64,000 nucleotides of DNA. It comes from JAVXGM01 sp036657395. Its GTDB lineage: Bacteria > Bacillota > Clostridia > Peptostreptococcales > Anaerovoracaceae. A program made the position numbers and the translations under genes. Positions 42,487 through 52,702 of this stretch are shown piece by piece; position 1 is the first letter of the stretch; each line of letters begins with the position of its first letter. The notes under the pieces were generated by a model. The model was not told the DNA's origin. It ran no database searches and saw nothing but the letters and a program-made list of their open reading frames with translations. The stretch is taken from positions 62,001 through 126,000 of the forward strand of contig JAVXGM010000002.1 in assembly GCA_036657395.1 (NCBI GenBank), in the 5' to 3' direction.

Positions 42487-45081
42487 ATGCAATTATCACC
42501 TATGATGCAACAATATATGGATATTAAAGAAAAGCATAAGGATTGTATTTTATTTTTCCGCCTTGGAGATTTTTATGAAATGTTTTTTGAAGATGCATTA
42601 GTAGTCTCAAAAGAATTGGAAATAACCTTAACTGGTAAAAATTGTGGTATGGAAGAGAGAGCTCCCATGTGCGGGGTTCCTTTTCATTCCGCAGATTCAT
42701 ATATTGCAAGGTTAGTGGAAAAAGATTTTAAAGTAGCCATTTGTGAACAAGTAGAAGACCCTAGCAAAGCAAAAGGCATAGTTAAACGGGAAGTAATTCA
42801 AATAGTTACCCCAGGTACGGTGCTTAGCCAAACCATGCTCCAGGAAACAGAGAATAATTATCTTGCATCAATATTTTATAGTGAAGATGAGGTAGGACTT
42901 GCGTACTGTGACATTTCAACTGGGGAAATATGTGCTACTTACCTTACAGGAACAAGCAAACTGGAAAGTATGTTAAATGAGCTTGTCAAAGTGAATGCTA
43001 AAGAAGTCATTCTTAATGAGGATACCTTGGGGCTGGTTGATCCTGAGGATATTAAGACAATTACACAGGCATATTTTAATCCGCTAAATGATACATATTA
43101 CACAGAAAAGGCGACTAAGGATGCTATTCTTCGTCAATTCAATATTCAGGCATTAAACGGTCTTGGCATTGAAGACGGGGATAGCGTACAAAAAGCCTTA
43201 GGATCACTTTTGCTGTATCTTTTAGAAACTCAAAAAAATAACCTAGGCCACATTACTCACTTAAAGCTTTACAATATGGGGGATCATATGTCTTTAGATA
43301 AATCCACCATAAAGAACCTGGAATTAACCGAAACATTATTTGAAAAACGAAAACAAGGTTCACTCCTAGGCGTACTTGACAAAACGCACACAGCCATGGG
43401 ATCTCGAAAACTAAAGCAGTGGATTAGAGAACCTCTAAATAATGTAGAGGCCATAAATAAACGACTAGATGGGGTTGAAATCCTTGAAACCAATGTACTT
43501 ATGCGAAATGATCTTAAGGAGAGCCTTAAAGGAATCTACGACTTTGAACGCCTTGCAGGGAGAATTGCCTGTGGCAGGGCAAATGGTAAAGATCTAATTG
43601 CCCTTAGAAATTCCTGCCAGAAATTGCCAGAGATAAAAGAAGAATTAAGAGGGTGTGGCAGCCAGCTTCTTGAAGAAATTGAAGAACGAATCCACAGCCT
43701 TCAGAATGTTTACGATTTAATCAACAAGGCTATCGTTGAAGAACCCTCATTCTTACTAAAAGAAGGTAATTTAATTAAAACTGGATACTCTAGTGCGCTA
43801 GATGAATTGACATTTTCAATAAAGGACGCTCAAAATTGGATCGCCGGACTTGAATCCAGTGAACGTGAGCGAACGGGGGTTAAGAACATAAAAGTAGGCT
43901 TTAACAAGGTCTTTGGCTACTACCTGGAAATCACAAAATCATATTATGATTCTATTCCTGACAACTATATTAGAAAGCAGACGCTAGCAAATTGTGAACG
44001 GTTTATTACCCCAGAATTAAAGGAAATGGAAAGCTTGGTTTTAAACGCTGAAACTAAGATTAACCAGATGGAATACACCTTGTTTACAGAGTTACGGGAT
44101 GAAATACAAAAGCATATCAAAGAGATTCAAGAAACATCTTCAGCTATTTCTGACTTAGATGTCCTCACATCTTTTGCAGAGGTTAGCCAACAAAATGACT
44201 ATGTGAAGCCTATTGTCAACGAAAGTGATCACATCACTATTGAACGGGGACGCCACCCCGTAATCGAACAGACTATTGGTAATGGTGCTTTCGTCTGTAA
44301 CGATGCTTATATGGATACAGATAAAGACAGCATGCTCCTAATCACAGGACCCAATATGTCTGGTAAATCTACATATATGCGGCAAACCGCATTGCTTGTC
44401 CTTATGGCTCAGGCCGGCTGTTTTATTCCCTGTACAAATGGAACTATCGGTATTGTAGATCGTATATTTACAAGAATCGGTGCCTCAGATAATTTAGCAC
44501 AGGGTCAGAGCACTTTCTTTGTAGAAATGAATGAGCTTTCATATATTCTAAATACGGCTACAAATAAAAGTCTTATTATTTTAGATGAAATAGGTAGGGG
44601 AACTAGTACTTATGACGGACTTTCCATCGCATGGGCCGTAGTGGAATATCTGTGTAATGAAAAAAATAAGATACGTACCTTGTTTGCAACCCATTATCAC
44701 GAATTAACCGCTTTAGAAGATACTATTCCTGGGTTTAAAAATTTAAATGTAGACGTGGCAGAGGAAAATGGAGACGTGATTTTCCTACATAAAATCGTAG
44801 AGGGTAGTGCAAGCAGAAGTTATGGAATACACGTGGCCAAGCTGGCAGGAGCGCCCACTAGCTTACTAGAACGTGCAAGCTTAAAGCTTTCAGAACTGGA
44901 AAACAAAATGAAAGTGCCGGAGAGTACTAAACCTTTAAAAGAAAAAGAAGAAAACCAACTTTCCTTTTTTGACTTTGTGCCAAACCCAGTGATAGAAAGG
45001 CTTAAATCCTTGGATTTAATGGAACTCACTCCATCAGAGGCATTTAAAATTTTAGAAGAATTAAAAATGGCAGCAAAATAA
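42487..45081 (+). CDS. mutS: DNA mismatch repair protein MutS
   Basis: Mismatch-recognition ATPase, 864 residues. N-terminal mismatch-binding FRLGDFYEMFFEDA (the Phe-x-Glu motif), clamp domain around 430-560, and the ABC-type ATPase with Walker A ITGPNMSGKSTYMRQ, signature region DNLAQGQSTFFVEM, Walker B IILDEIGRGTSTYDG and ATHYHEL. The C-terminal end carries the MutS dimerisation tail. GGGAGAAGTAA RBS. It starts the mutS-mutL-miaA unit. Confidence 0.98.
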   Translation: MQLSPMMQQYMDIKEKHKDCILFFRLGDFYEMFFEDALVVSKELEITLTGKNCGMEERAPMCGVPFHSADSYIARLVEKDFKVAICEQVEDPSKAKGIVKREVIQIVTPGTVLSQTMLQETENNYLASIFYSEDEVGLAYCDISTGEICATYLTGTSKLESMLNELVKVNAKEVILNEDTLGLVDPEDIKTITQAYFNPLNDTYYTEKATKDAILRQFNIQALNGLGIEDGDSVQKALGSLLLYLLETQKNNLGHITHLKLYNMGDHMSLDKSTIKNLELTETLFEKRKQGSLLGVLDKTHTAMGSRKLKQWIREPLNNVEAINKRLDGVEILETNVLMRNDLKESLKGIYDFERLAGRIACGRANGKDLIALRNSCQKLPEIKEELRGCGSQLLEEIEERIHSLQNVYDLINKAIVEEPSFLLKEGNLIKTGYSSALDELTFSIKDAQNWIAGLESSERERTGVKNIKVGFNKVFGYYLEITKSYYDSIPDNYIRKQTLANCERFITPELKEMESLVLNAETKINQMEYTLFTELRDEIQKHIKEIQETSSAISDLDVLTSFAEVSQQNDYVKPIVNESDHITIERGRHPVIEQTIGNGAFVCNDAYMDTDKDSMLLITGPNMSGKSTYMRQTALLVLMAQAGCFIPCTNGTIGIVDRIFTRIGASDNLAQGQSTFFVEMNELSYILNTATNKSLIILDEIGRGTSTYDGLSIAWAVVEYLCNEKNKIRTLFATHYHELTALEDTIPGFKNLNVDVAEENGDVIFLHKIVEGSASRSYGIHVAKLAGAPTSLLERASLKLSELENKMKVPESTKPLKEKEENQLSFFDFVPNPVIERLKSLDLMELTPSEAFKILEELKMAAK

Positions 45082-45092
45082 AGGATACAATC

Positions 45093-46889
45093 ATGATTAA
45101 AATATTAAGCAAAACAGTAGCTGGTAAAATAGCTGCTGGAGAAGTAGTGGACAGACCTTTATCCATAATAAAAGAATTGGTGGAAAACTCAATCGATGCG
45201 TGTGCCACTACTATTACTGTAGAAATTGAAAAGGGCGGTAAGTCTTACATACGAGTCACAGATGATGGTCTAGGAATCCCTTCAGAGGAAGCAGAACTAG
45301 CCTTTAATCGCCATGCAACAAGTAAAATTGTTACAGATTCTGATTTGAATAAAATTAAAACTCTAGGTTTTCGAGGCGAAGCTTTAGCTAGTATTACAGC
45401 CGTATCTAGAACAGAACTTTTGACAAAAACCCGTGAACAAAAAATGGGAACTATGTTGACTATTGAAGGTAGCATTGTCCTTGATAAAAAACCCACAGGA
45501 TGTCCTGACGGAACGACTATTGTTGTACGAGATTTGTTCTACAATACGCCAGCAAGGCTTAAGTTTATGAAATCAAATGGAACCGAAAGCGGAGTTATTA
45601 TCGATTTTGTTTCCCAGATGGCCTTAGCATATCCTAATATCAAGTTTAAACTGATTAATAACGGCACAATGCTGTTTTCCACATTGGGAAAAGGAGACCG
45701 TTACAAGGCTATTTTAACCATCTATAGCAAGGAAATTGGAAGTAGTTTAATTCCACTAAAGTACCAAAGAAATGATTTAATTGTAGAAGGATATATTTCA
45801 AGCCCTGGCAACACCAAAACTAGCAGAAGAAATCAGATTTTCTTTGTTAACGGGAGAGTGATAAATAGCAAGCTAATAGAGCAAAGCGTAAAAAAAGCTT
45901 ACGCTGATAAATTGTTTGAAGGAAGACATCCTATTGTATTTCTATTCCTTCATGTGGATCCTAGCAGCTTAGACGTTAACATTCATCCAAATAAGAGGGA
46001 AGTTCGATTTAATGACGAAACTTTTGTCGAGGAAACAGTATACAAGGCCATTAGAAACGGATTGTTAACAAAGGAATCCATCCCAGAAGTGAATAAAAAA
46101 AATGCAAATACTTTTAGGGGAGAAATGTTCACAGAAAAATATTATCCACCTAAATCCAAAGAAAATAAGAATCAAATTCATAAAAAAGCCCAAATTGACA
46201 TAAAATCGTTATTGTCTAAAGTGCGAGATGAGGAATCAAAATCACAAATGAAAGAAGATGGGATTCCATATTGTGGAGATGTGATACAGCCTATAAAGAC
46301 ACCTCCCCCTTTTGACTTTGATCTATTGAAAATTTCAGGAACTATCTTCAATACCTATATTTTAGCTTCTGATGAAAACTGTTTTTACCTAATTGACCAA
46401 CATGCTGCTCATGAGCGAATCTTTTTTGAGGAGTTAATGAATGAGTATCAGGGAGAAGAAAAACATAGACAAAGCATATTGGTGCCTGTGACTATAACCG
46501 TTTCCTACAGAACAAAAGAAGACGAGTTTGACTGGATGGACTCTTTGACAGCAATGGGTTTTTCAATAGAAGAGTTCGGACCTAAAACATATATTATTAA
46601 AGAAATTCCTATGTTCATGGGTCTTAGTGAGGCTGAAAAATTTCTTGAGGATTACCTTGATGGACTTACAGAAAACCTAAACTTGGAAAATGAGCCTTTA
46701 TTGAAAAAAATAATCATGAAATCCTGTAAGAGCGCAGTGAAAGGCCATGATCATCTTTCAAATGAGGAAATAGACAGGTTATTGCAGGATCTGAAAAAAT
46801 GTGAAAACCCATTTTCATGCCCTCATGGAAGACCGACATTTATAAAGTTATCTCAATATGAAATTGAAAGAATGTTTAAGAGAGTATAG
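45093..46889 (+). CDS. mutL: DNA mismatch repair protein MutL
   Basis: GHKL ATPase linking MutS to the downstream nuclease steps, 598 residues. N-terminal motifs: IAAGEVVDRPLSIIKELVENSIDA, VTDDGLGIP, TLGFRGEALASI and RDLFYNTPARLKF. The C-terminal dimerisation domain includes YLIDQHAAHERIFFEEL; the latter Q-H-A-A-H-E motif belongs to the endonuclease-type MutL site, with CENPFSCPHGRPTFIKL at the end. It follows mutS by 11 bases. Confidence 0.98.
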   Translation: MIKILSKTVAGKIAAGEVVDRPLSIIKELVENSIDACATTITVEIEKGGKSYIRVTDDGLGIPSEEAELAFNRHATSKIVTDSDLNKIKTLGFRGEALASITAVSRTELLTKTREQKMGTMLTIEGSIVLDKKPTGCPDGTTIVVRDLFYNTPARLKFMKSNGTESGVIIDFVSQMALAYPNIKFKLINNGTMLFSTLGKGDRYKAILTIYSKEIGSSLIPLKYQRNDLIVEGYISSPGNTKTSRRNQIFFVNGRVINSKLIEQSVKKAYADKLFEGRHPIVFLFLHVDPSSLDVNIHPNKREVRFNDETFVEETVYKAIRNGLLTKESIPEVNKKNANTFRGEMFTEKYYPPKSKENKNQIHKKAQIDIKSLLSKVRDEESKSQMKEDGIPYCGDVIQPIKTPPPFDFDLLKISGTIFNTYILASDENCFYLIDQHAAHERIFFEELMNEYQGEEKHRQSILVPVTITVSYRTKEDEFDWMDSLTAMGFSIEEFGPKTYIIKEIPMFMGLSEAEKFLEDYLDGLTENLNLENEPLLKKIIMKSCKSAVKGHDHLSNEEIDRLLQDLKKCENPFSCPHGRPTFIKLSQYEIERMFKRV

Positions 46890-46890
46890 A

Positions 46891-47820
46891 ATGAAGAAAA
46901 TCATTGTAGTAGCAGGTCCAACGGCCGTTGGAAAAACAGAATATGCGCTTAAAATAGCCGAGGAATTTAATGGTGAAATTGTTTCCTGCGATTCTATGCA
47001 ACTTTACAAATATATGGATATTGGAAGTGCAAAGCCAACAGGTGATCAATTATCTCGTGTAAAACACTATTTAGTAGACGAGGTGGATCCTAGAGACGAT
47101 TTCTCAGTAGCAAAATATGAAGAAAAAGCTAAGAAAGCCATTAAACACATTCATGATAAAGGAAAAATGCCTGTCATTTCTGGGGGAACCGGGCTGTATT
47201 TAAATGCAATACTTTATGAAATGGATTTTGGCACTGTCCCCAAACAGGATGAATACAGAAAGGCTTTAGAAACTTTAGTTTTAGACCAAGGGAAGATGGC
47301 TGTATATGAGTTACTTGAAAAGCAAGATCCTCAGGCTGCACAACGAATACATCCTAATAATACTCAAAAAATTATCAGAGCCCTTGAAACTGTAAAAGCC
47401 ACAGGAAAAGGAATGAAACCTTTTACTCAAGTTAATACTCCTGTGAAGGATTACGAGCCTATTTTAATAGGCCTAACACGGGACAGAAAAGAACTTTACA
47501 GCCGAATAAACTTACGTGTAGAACAATTAATGGACCAAGGCTTAGTTTCGGAGGTGGAATCTCTTTTAGACATGGGACTTACTGAAAATCATATCTCTAT
47601 GAAAGGGATCGGATACAAGGAAATCATTGATTATTTACGTGGAAAATATGATTTGTTGACAGCAACGGAAAAAATACGGCAAAATACCAGAAATTATGCA
47701 AAAAGGCAGTTAACTTGGCTACGTAGATATGATACAATTAAATGGTTTAATCTTTCTGATTACGATACTGAAAAACAAGGGTTTAAGGAGATCAGCTTAT
47801 GGTTAAATCAAAACAAATAA
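46891..47820 (+). CDS. miaA: tRNA dimethylallyltransferase MiaA
   Basis: Adds an isopentenyl group to A37 of UNN-decoding tRNAs. ATG 46891, one base after the mutL stop, gives 309 residues; an upstream open frame overlaps mutL. Walker A VVAGPTAVGKTEYAL, SCDSMQLYKYMDIGSAKPT, ISGGTGLYLNAIL, and the C-terminal KGIGYKEIIDYL and RNYAKRQLTWLRRY are signatures. No hfq follows it, unlike many clostridia; a recombinase gene overlaps its end. Confidence 0.97.
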   Translation: MKKIIVVAGPTAVGKTEYALKIAEEFNGEIVSCDSMQLYKYMDIGSAKPTGDQLSRVKHYLVDEVDPRDDFSVAKYEEKAKKAIKHIHDKGKMPVISGGTGLYLNAILYEMDFGTVPKQDEYRKALETLVLDQGKMAVYELLEKQDPQAAQRIHPNNTQKIIRALETVKATGKGMKPFTQVNTPVKDYEPILIGLTRDRKELYSRINLRVEQLMDQGLVSEVESLLDMGLTENHISMKGIGYKEIIDYLRGKYDLLTATEKIRQNTRNYAKRQLTWLRRYDTIKWFNLSDYDTEKQGFKEISLWLNQNK

Positions 47821-48944
47821 AAATTCACCATAAAAGTGATAAACCAGATAATATTTTGATGAAAGAATATGATATTATTAAGCAATGTGAAGAAATTCAA
47901 GGAGAACTTCCTCAGTGCTTAAAAAGTTTTTTCACTTACTTAAAAGGAAACGTACTACCTATGACTAGACTTGCCTATCTTCACGATATCAGATTCTTTG
48001 CAAATTATCTGATTAAGGAGACGACGCTTACTTATGGCGAGAAGCCAGCACAGATTACATTAGAAGAATTTGCCCAAATCAAAGCTTCTGACGTGAATTT
48101 ATTCCTCGAGTATTGCCGCAAATATGAAGTTGAATCTGAAGATACCATTTATATTTACGAAAACAACAATAAAACTTTAGCAAGAAAAAAATCCTCCATT
48201 TCTGTAATGTTTAAACAGCTATATCGAGAAGAACTGCTCTTTAAGAATATTACAGATGGGTTTAACCCCATTAAAGTTCCAAAGGCTGGAGAACACGAAA
48301 TCAAAGTATTACAAGATGACGAAGTTATGCGTATGCTTGATGCAGTTTCACAGGGAAGTTATTTGACAAAAAAAGAGCATGACTTTTGGGAGAAAACTAA
48401 AAAGAGAGATAAAGCAATACTAATAATTTTTCTCACTTACGGACTAAGGCTTTCTGAGTTACAACAACTCAATGTGTCCTCATTTAATTTTTCTCGAGGT
48501 GAGTTTAAAATATTCCGCAAACGTGGCAAAGAGTCTATTATGCCCCTAAATAAGTCTGTAATACTGGTGGTTTCAGAGTATTTAGATTGTGAACGGGCTA
48601 AGAATGAGACCCTAGAAGACATCCATAAAGATGCCCTATTTTTATCTTTGCAGGGCAAGCGTATGACAGAGCGACAGATTAGGGAGCTGGTGAAAAAATA
48701 CACATCCATAGGACTTGGTACATCAAGAAAAACTGGATATAGTCCTCATAAACTAAGAGCCACTGCGGCAACTAGTCTTATTGGGAGAGGAAATTCAATT
48801 TTCGACGTACAGGCTCTTTTGGATCACGAACAAATAACAACAACCCAACTTTATGCAGCCCACAAGATGGACGTAAAAAGAGATCTTGTCAATGACATGG
48901 AATGGGAACTAGAACGGAAAAATGACAAGGATGATAGCCAATAG
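47799..48944 (+). CDS. Tyrosine recombinase (XerC/D-like)
   Basis: 381-residue site-specific recombinase. N-terminal SAM-like DNA-binding domain (residues 40-150), catalytic domain 165-365 with full active site: Arg217 (GLRLSEL), Lys in the 241-244 hairpin, His317 and Arg320 (PHKLRATAA), His343 (LDHEQITTTQ) and Tyr352. AAGGAG lies 8 bases before ATG 47799, within miaA. It could be a Xer-like resolvase or a domesticated integrase. No inverted repeats, cargo genes or att duplication are visible around it. Confidence 0.88.
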   Translation: MVKSKQIKIHHKSDKPDNILMKEYDIIKQCEEIQGELPQCLKSFFTYLKGNVLPMTRLAYLHDIRFFANYLIKETTLTYGEKPAQITLEEFAQIKASDVNLFLEYCRKYEVESEDTIYIYENNNKTLARKKSSISVMFKQLYREELLFKNITDGFNPIKVPKAGEHEIKVLQDDEVMRMLDAVSQGSYLTKKEHDFWEKTKKRDKAILIIFLTYGLRLSELQQLNVSSFNFSRGEFKIFRKRGKESIMPLNKSVILVVSEYLDCERAKNETLEDIHKDALFLSLQGKRMTERQIRELVKKYTSIGLGTSRKTGYSPHKLRATAATSLIGRGNSIFDVQALLDHEQITTTQLYAAHKMDVKRDLVNDMEWELERKNDKDDSQ

Positions 48945-48990
48945 TCAACTGATGAATAATCAACCAAAGAAGAAGGAAGGAACGTTACTG

Positions 48991-50622
48991 ATGAAAAAAC
49001 AAATTGTTATTTTTGTTTCTATGGCAGCCCTGGTTTTGGGCAACTGTACATTTGCTTTTGCAGAAAACGAAACTATGCCTACCGGCGAAAACAAAGCTCC
49101 TAGTGTTGTACAAGAAGAGTCTAATGTTGTACAAGAAGAAATGCCAACTAATCCAGAAACAGTAACACCCACATCTGAGAATATAACAGCTCAGGATGAG
49201 ACAACTGAAGATGGATTACCCCTTCTACAGCCTGAAACTGTAGAAGCGGACACTTCCTGGTTTGATGATAACCCAAATAAAAAAGAATTTAAATTAAGTA
49301 CAGAGGCTCAACTCCTTGGACTTGCACAGCTTGTAAATACTCGAGTTTTAGAATGGCAAAAAAACGAGGCTCAAACCTTTAAGGATTGTACTATTAAATT
49401 AACTAAGGATATTGATCTTACTGAAGAATGGACTCCTATTGGCAATTCAGAAGCATATGCATTTGAAGGTACTTTTGATGGAGATGGTTTTACAGTTAAC
49501 AATGTGTCTATTGAAAATAACACAAATTCCAACGTAGGTTTTTTTGGATATCTTAAAGGTACTGCGATTAACTTATCCATCAACGGTGAAATAACTTCTT
49601 TTGGCCGAAACATAGGTGGTATTGCCGGACAAATAGTTGAAAATGCTACAGTTGAAAATTGCATCAACAATGCCAACGTAACTGGTAACAACAAAGTGGG
49701 TGGCATTGTAGGTTATAATAATTTGGGTGCAGTAAAAGAAACAAGTAATACTGGGAATATTAAAGGAGCCTTTAAAGTAGGCGGCGTTGTAGGGGAAAAT
49801 TGGGGAGGCACCATTAGTGAATCTTCAAATGTAGGAAGATTAACATCTACGTCAGCAGGGGTAGGCACTTATGGAACCGGCGGGATTGCCGGCAGGTCAG
49901 TAGCTGAGTCTGCCCAGATTAAAGAATGTTATAATTTAGGCGTAATAAGATCTGCTAATGAGTGTATTGGCGGCGTTGTAGGCTATGTTAACGCTGCAGG
50001 CTCCTCTGTTATTAGCAGCTATAATACAGGATCACTTACATCAACTCCAATTAAGTCTAATTTTACATTAATATCAATAGGTGGCGTTGTAGGGACTCAA
50101 GGAGAAGATGGGGTTGTCCTAAAAAACAACTACAATGGAGGCTTAATAAAAGGTGGCAATAATGTGGGTGGAATTCTAGGAACTTACATTGCTGACTATG
50201 ATGACAAAATAACTACATACATATCCAATAATTATTATTTGGAAGACAGTGCACCTTCAGGTGTAGGAATAAATATTGATGCAAAAGGTGAAGACTACAA
50301 TGGATCTTTAGAAAGACGGAATGCCAGAAAGTTTCGCTCACCAAGGATGGCTGCAACCTTAGGTCATGCTTTTGAAGCAGACACGTCAGGAATCAATCAA
50401 AAAAACAAGGGTTTCCCTGTATTTAAATGGCAAAAAGATGATTTTACAGGTAGAGACAATGCCATTAAAATGATGCCAAAACAATATCAAAAATCAATTA
50501 ATGCTTTCTTTGAAGCTAATCCATATGGTATAAAGGCTGGGCAAACTATTATACAAATATGTAATCCAGACATTAAAGCTCAAGACAGTCTACAAAAATA
50601 TATTAAATTTAAAGAACAATAG
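48991..50622 (+). CDS. Secreted GLUG-repeat protein
   Basis: 543 residues from ATG 48991 (GAAGGAAGG upstream). A signal peptide at 1-25 (KKQIVIFVSMAALVLG, cleavage after AFA) is followed by a Pro/Glu/Thr-rich spacer of about 70 residues. Then at least seven GLUG-type repeats with a GG(I/V)xG core (GGIAGQ, GGIVGYN, GGVVGEN, GGIAGRS, GGVVGYV, GGVVGTQ, GGILGT), forming a beta-solenoid. No LPXTG or other anchor is seen, so it is released or bound non-covalently. Similar repeats occur in adhesins and peptidases; no catalytic domain is recognisable. Function unknown. Confidence 0.85.
   Translation: MKKQIVIFVSMAALVLGNCTFAFAENETMPTGENKAPSVVQEESNVVQEEMPTNPETVTPTSENITAQDETTEDGLPLLQPETVEADTSWFDDNPNKKEFKLSTEAQLLGLAQLVNTRVLEWQKNEAQTFKDCTIKLTKDIDLTEEWTPIGNSEAYAFEGTFDGDGFTVNNVSIENNTNSNVGFFGYLKGTAINLSINGEITSFGRNIGGIAGQIVENATVENCINNANVTGNNKVGGIVGYNNLGAVKETSNTGNIKGAFKVGGVVGENWGGTISESSNVGRLTSTSAGVGTYGTGGIAGRSVAESAQIKECYNLGVIRSANECIGGVVGYVNAAGSSVISSYNTGSLTSTPIKSNFTLISIGGVVGTQGEDGVVLKNNYNGGLIKGGNNVGGILGTYIADYDDKITTYISNNYYLEDSAPSGVGINIDAKGEDYNGSLERRNARKFRSPRMAATLGHAFEADTSGINQKNKGFPVFKWQKDDFTGRDNAIKMMPKQYQKSINAFFEANPYGIKAGQTIIQICNPDIKAQDSLQKYIKFKEQ
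49104..49139 (+). repeat. 15-base tandem direct repeat in the GLUG gene
   Basis: TGTTGTACAAGAAGA at 49104-49118 recurs at 49125-49139, a 21-base period. It encodes two VVQEE units in the spacer after the signal peptide and may vary in number between strains. Confidence 0.7.
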
Positions 50623-50640
50623 AAAGAAAGAGAATTTGAC

Positions 50641-51936
50641 ATGAAAAAAAATGCGACTTACGAATTGTTAACACAAGAGATGGGAATTACTCCTGCAATT
50701 TTAGACTTAATCAATGAGTCTGAAGGAGAGGTAACTCCTATATTTACTGGCCTTGATGATGTTATGGCATTTAATCAGTACAAAGTACTAGCGGCATTCC
50801 AAAAGAATAGAATCAGCGACATGCACTTTGCTTGGAATACTGGATATGGTTATGATGACCCGGGAAGAGATGCTATTGAACGAGTTTATGCAGACATATT
50901 TAAAGCGGAGGCCGCCTTAGTAAGACCGATTATAGTTAACGGCACTCATGCCTTAACTTTAACTATTACTGGGATATTACGTCCTGGGGATGAACTTATA
51001 TATTGTACTGGAGCCCCTTATGACACCTTAGAAGAGGTTATTGGAATTAGAGGTGAAGGAAAAGGTTCATTAAAGGAATTTGGAATTTCATACAAGCAGG
51101 TAGAATTAACTGAAGATGGACAGATAGATTTTGAAGCATTAAAAGCTGCTATCACGCCTAAAACTAGAATGATTACAGTCCAGCGTGCCACTGGCTACGG
51201 TTGGAGAAAAGCAATTACAATAGAACAGATTCAAGAATGGGCAGAATTTGTTCACAACATTAACCCGGATATCGTTAGGATGGTAGATAACTGTTATGGA
51301 GAATTCCTTCATACTAAAGAGCCTACAGAAGTAGGAGTAGATATCCTTGCCGGTTCTCTGATTAAGAATCCAGGAGGTGGGCTTGCCCTGACTGGTGGCT
51401 ACATTGCCGGCAGAAAAGATTTAGTAGAAAAGATTTCATATCGTATGACTTCCCCTGGTATTGGCGGGGAATGCGGACTGACTTTCGGACAGACTAGAAC
51501 TATGTTCCAAGGTTTGTTTATTGCACCAAAAACTGTAAATGGAGCTGTTAAAGGAGCTGTACTTTGTGCCAAGGCTTTTGAAAAACTTGGCTTTGATGTT
51601 TGCCCTAAGGCAGAAGATCAGAGAAGTGATATTATTGAAGCGGTTAAGCTTAAAAGCCCTGAAGCAGTAGTTGCTTTTTGTGAAGGAATTCAAGCGGCAG
51701 CGCCTATTGATGCTCATGTAACACCAGTGCCATGGGATATGCCTGGTTATGAGGATAAGGTAGTTATGGCTGCTGGAGCATTTGTTCAAGGCTCATCTAT
51801 TGAGCTTAGTGCAGATGCACCAATTAGACCACCATACATTGTTTATTATCAAGGAGGACTTACTTACGAACATGCAAAATTTGGTGTAATTAAAGCTCTT
51901 CAAGCGTTAAGGGACAAAGAATTAATTTCAATTTAA
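50641..51936 (+). CDS. Methionine gamma-lyase-family protein (aluminium-resistance-type)
   Basis: 431-residue PLP enzyme of the Cys/Met metabolism fold group often labelled aluminium resistance protein. DDVMAFNQYKVLAAFQKNRISDMHF, TGYGYDDPGRDAIERVYADIF, VNGTHALTLTITGILRPGDEL, RATGYGWRKA, DNCYGEFLHTKEP and LIKNPGGGLALTGGYIAG (PLP Lys) match the family. It probably cleaves a C-S bond; the real substrate is uncertain. Neighbours of this family are commonly miaA, hfq and lexA; only miaA is close here. Confidence 0.92.
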   Translation: MKKNATYELLTQEMGITPAILDLINESEGEVTPIFTGLDDVMAFNQYKVLAAFQKNRISDMHFAWNTGYGYDDPGRDAIERVYADIFKAEAALVRPIIVNGTHALTLTITGILRPGDELIYCTGAPYDTLEEVIGIRGEGKGSLKEFGISYKQVELTEDGQIDFEALKAAITPKTRMITVQRATGYGWRKAITIEQIQEWAEFVHNINPDIVRMVDNCYGEFLHTKEPTEVGVDILAGSLIKNPGGGLALTGGYIAGRKDLVEKISYRMTSPGIGGECGLTFGQTRTMFQGLFIAPKTVNGAVKGAVLCAKAFEKLGFDVCPKAEDQRSDIIEAVKLKSPEAVVAFCEGIQAAAPIDAHVTPVPWDMPGYEDKVVMAAGAFVQGSSIELSADAPIRPPYIVYYQGGLTYEHAKFGVIKALQALRDKELISI

Positions 51937-51960
51937 ATTATATATATAAGGGGATGTATA

Positions 51961-52695
51961 ATGAATCAGGGGAAAAAAGACAGACTCCATAAAAAATTTA
52001 AAATTGTGGCAACCATATTAAAATGTGCCTTACTTTTGGTCATTTTAATTGGTGTGCCTCTTTATATTTATATCTTCCACAAAGACTTAATCAACGATAT
52101 GTCTAGTATGGAAAATGTAACAACCTTTTTTGAGCGTTACAAGGCAGAAAGTGTCTTTGCTTATATTGGTGCACAGATTGTACAAATTGTCATATGCATC
52201 ATTCCTGGACAATGGTTACAGTTCGCCGCAGGTTATATGTTTGGCTTTTGGATAGGACTTATATATTCGTTAATTGGGGCAACCATTGGCTCGATAATTA
52301 CCTATTATGTGGCCAAAGTATTAGGTCGAGATGCAATGCATCTAATTTTTGGCGAGGAAAAAATAGGACACTTTATTAAACAGTTGAATAGTAAGAAAGC
52401 AATTATAATTGTTTTTCTTATTTTCTTGATACCGGGAATCCCAAAAGACCTTTGCAATTATGCTGCAGGGCTTTCAGATATGAAACTAAAGCCATTTTTA
52501 TTAGTTTCATTAGTAGGTAGAACTCCTGCTATGATGGGAAGCCTGCTTATAGGTAAACAATTAGGCATAGGTGGTTATAGTTGGGCCATTATTATTGGTG
52601 TTGCAGCAATAATTTTATTTATTCTTGGTGTTCTTTATAGACACAAACTTATGGATACCTTTGATAAGCTTTATGATAAAATTTGGAAGGTGTAG
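51961..52695 (+). CDS. TVP38/TMEM64-family (VTT-domain) membrane protein
   Basis: 244-residue protein with about six helices and the central VTT (SNARE-associated) domain: IVICIIPGQWLQFAAGYMFGFWIGLIYSLIGATIGSII, then FLIFLIPGIPKDLCNYAAGLSDMKLKPFLLVSLVGRTPAMMGSLLIG with the conserved FxPGxPxD-like motif. DedA/TVP38 relatives affect membrane lipid transport; the cargo here is unknown. RBS AAGGGGATGTATA. Confidence 0.9.
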   Translation: MNQGKKDRLHKKFKIVATILKCALLLVILIGVPLYIYIFHKDLINDMSSMENVTTFFERYKAESVFAYIGAQIVQIVICIIPGQWLQFAAGYMFGFWIGLIYSLIGATIGSIITYYVAKVLGRDAMHLIFGEEKIGHFIKQLNSKKAIIIVFLIFLIPGIPKDLCNYAAGLSDMKLKPFLLVSLVGRTPAMMGSLLIGKQLGIGGYSWAIIIGVAAIILFILGVLYRHKLMDTFDKLYDKIWKV

Positions 52696-52702
52696 GTAAC
52701 AG

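Noticed and set aside
47799..50622. Mobile element or integron around the tyrosine recombinase
   Set aside because: No flanking repeats, tRNA target, attC-like sites or transposition genes; neighbours on both sides are in normal order.
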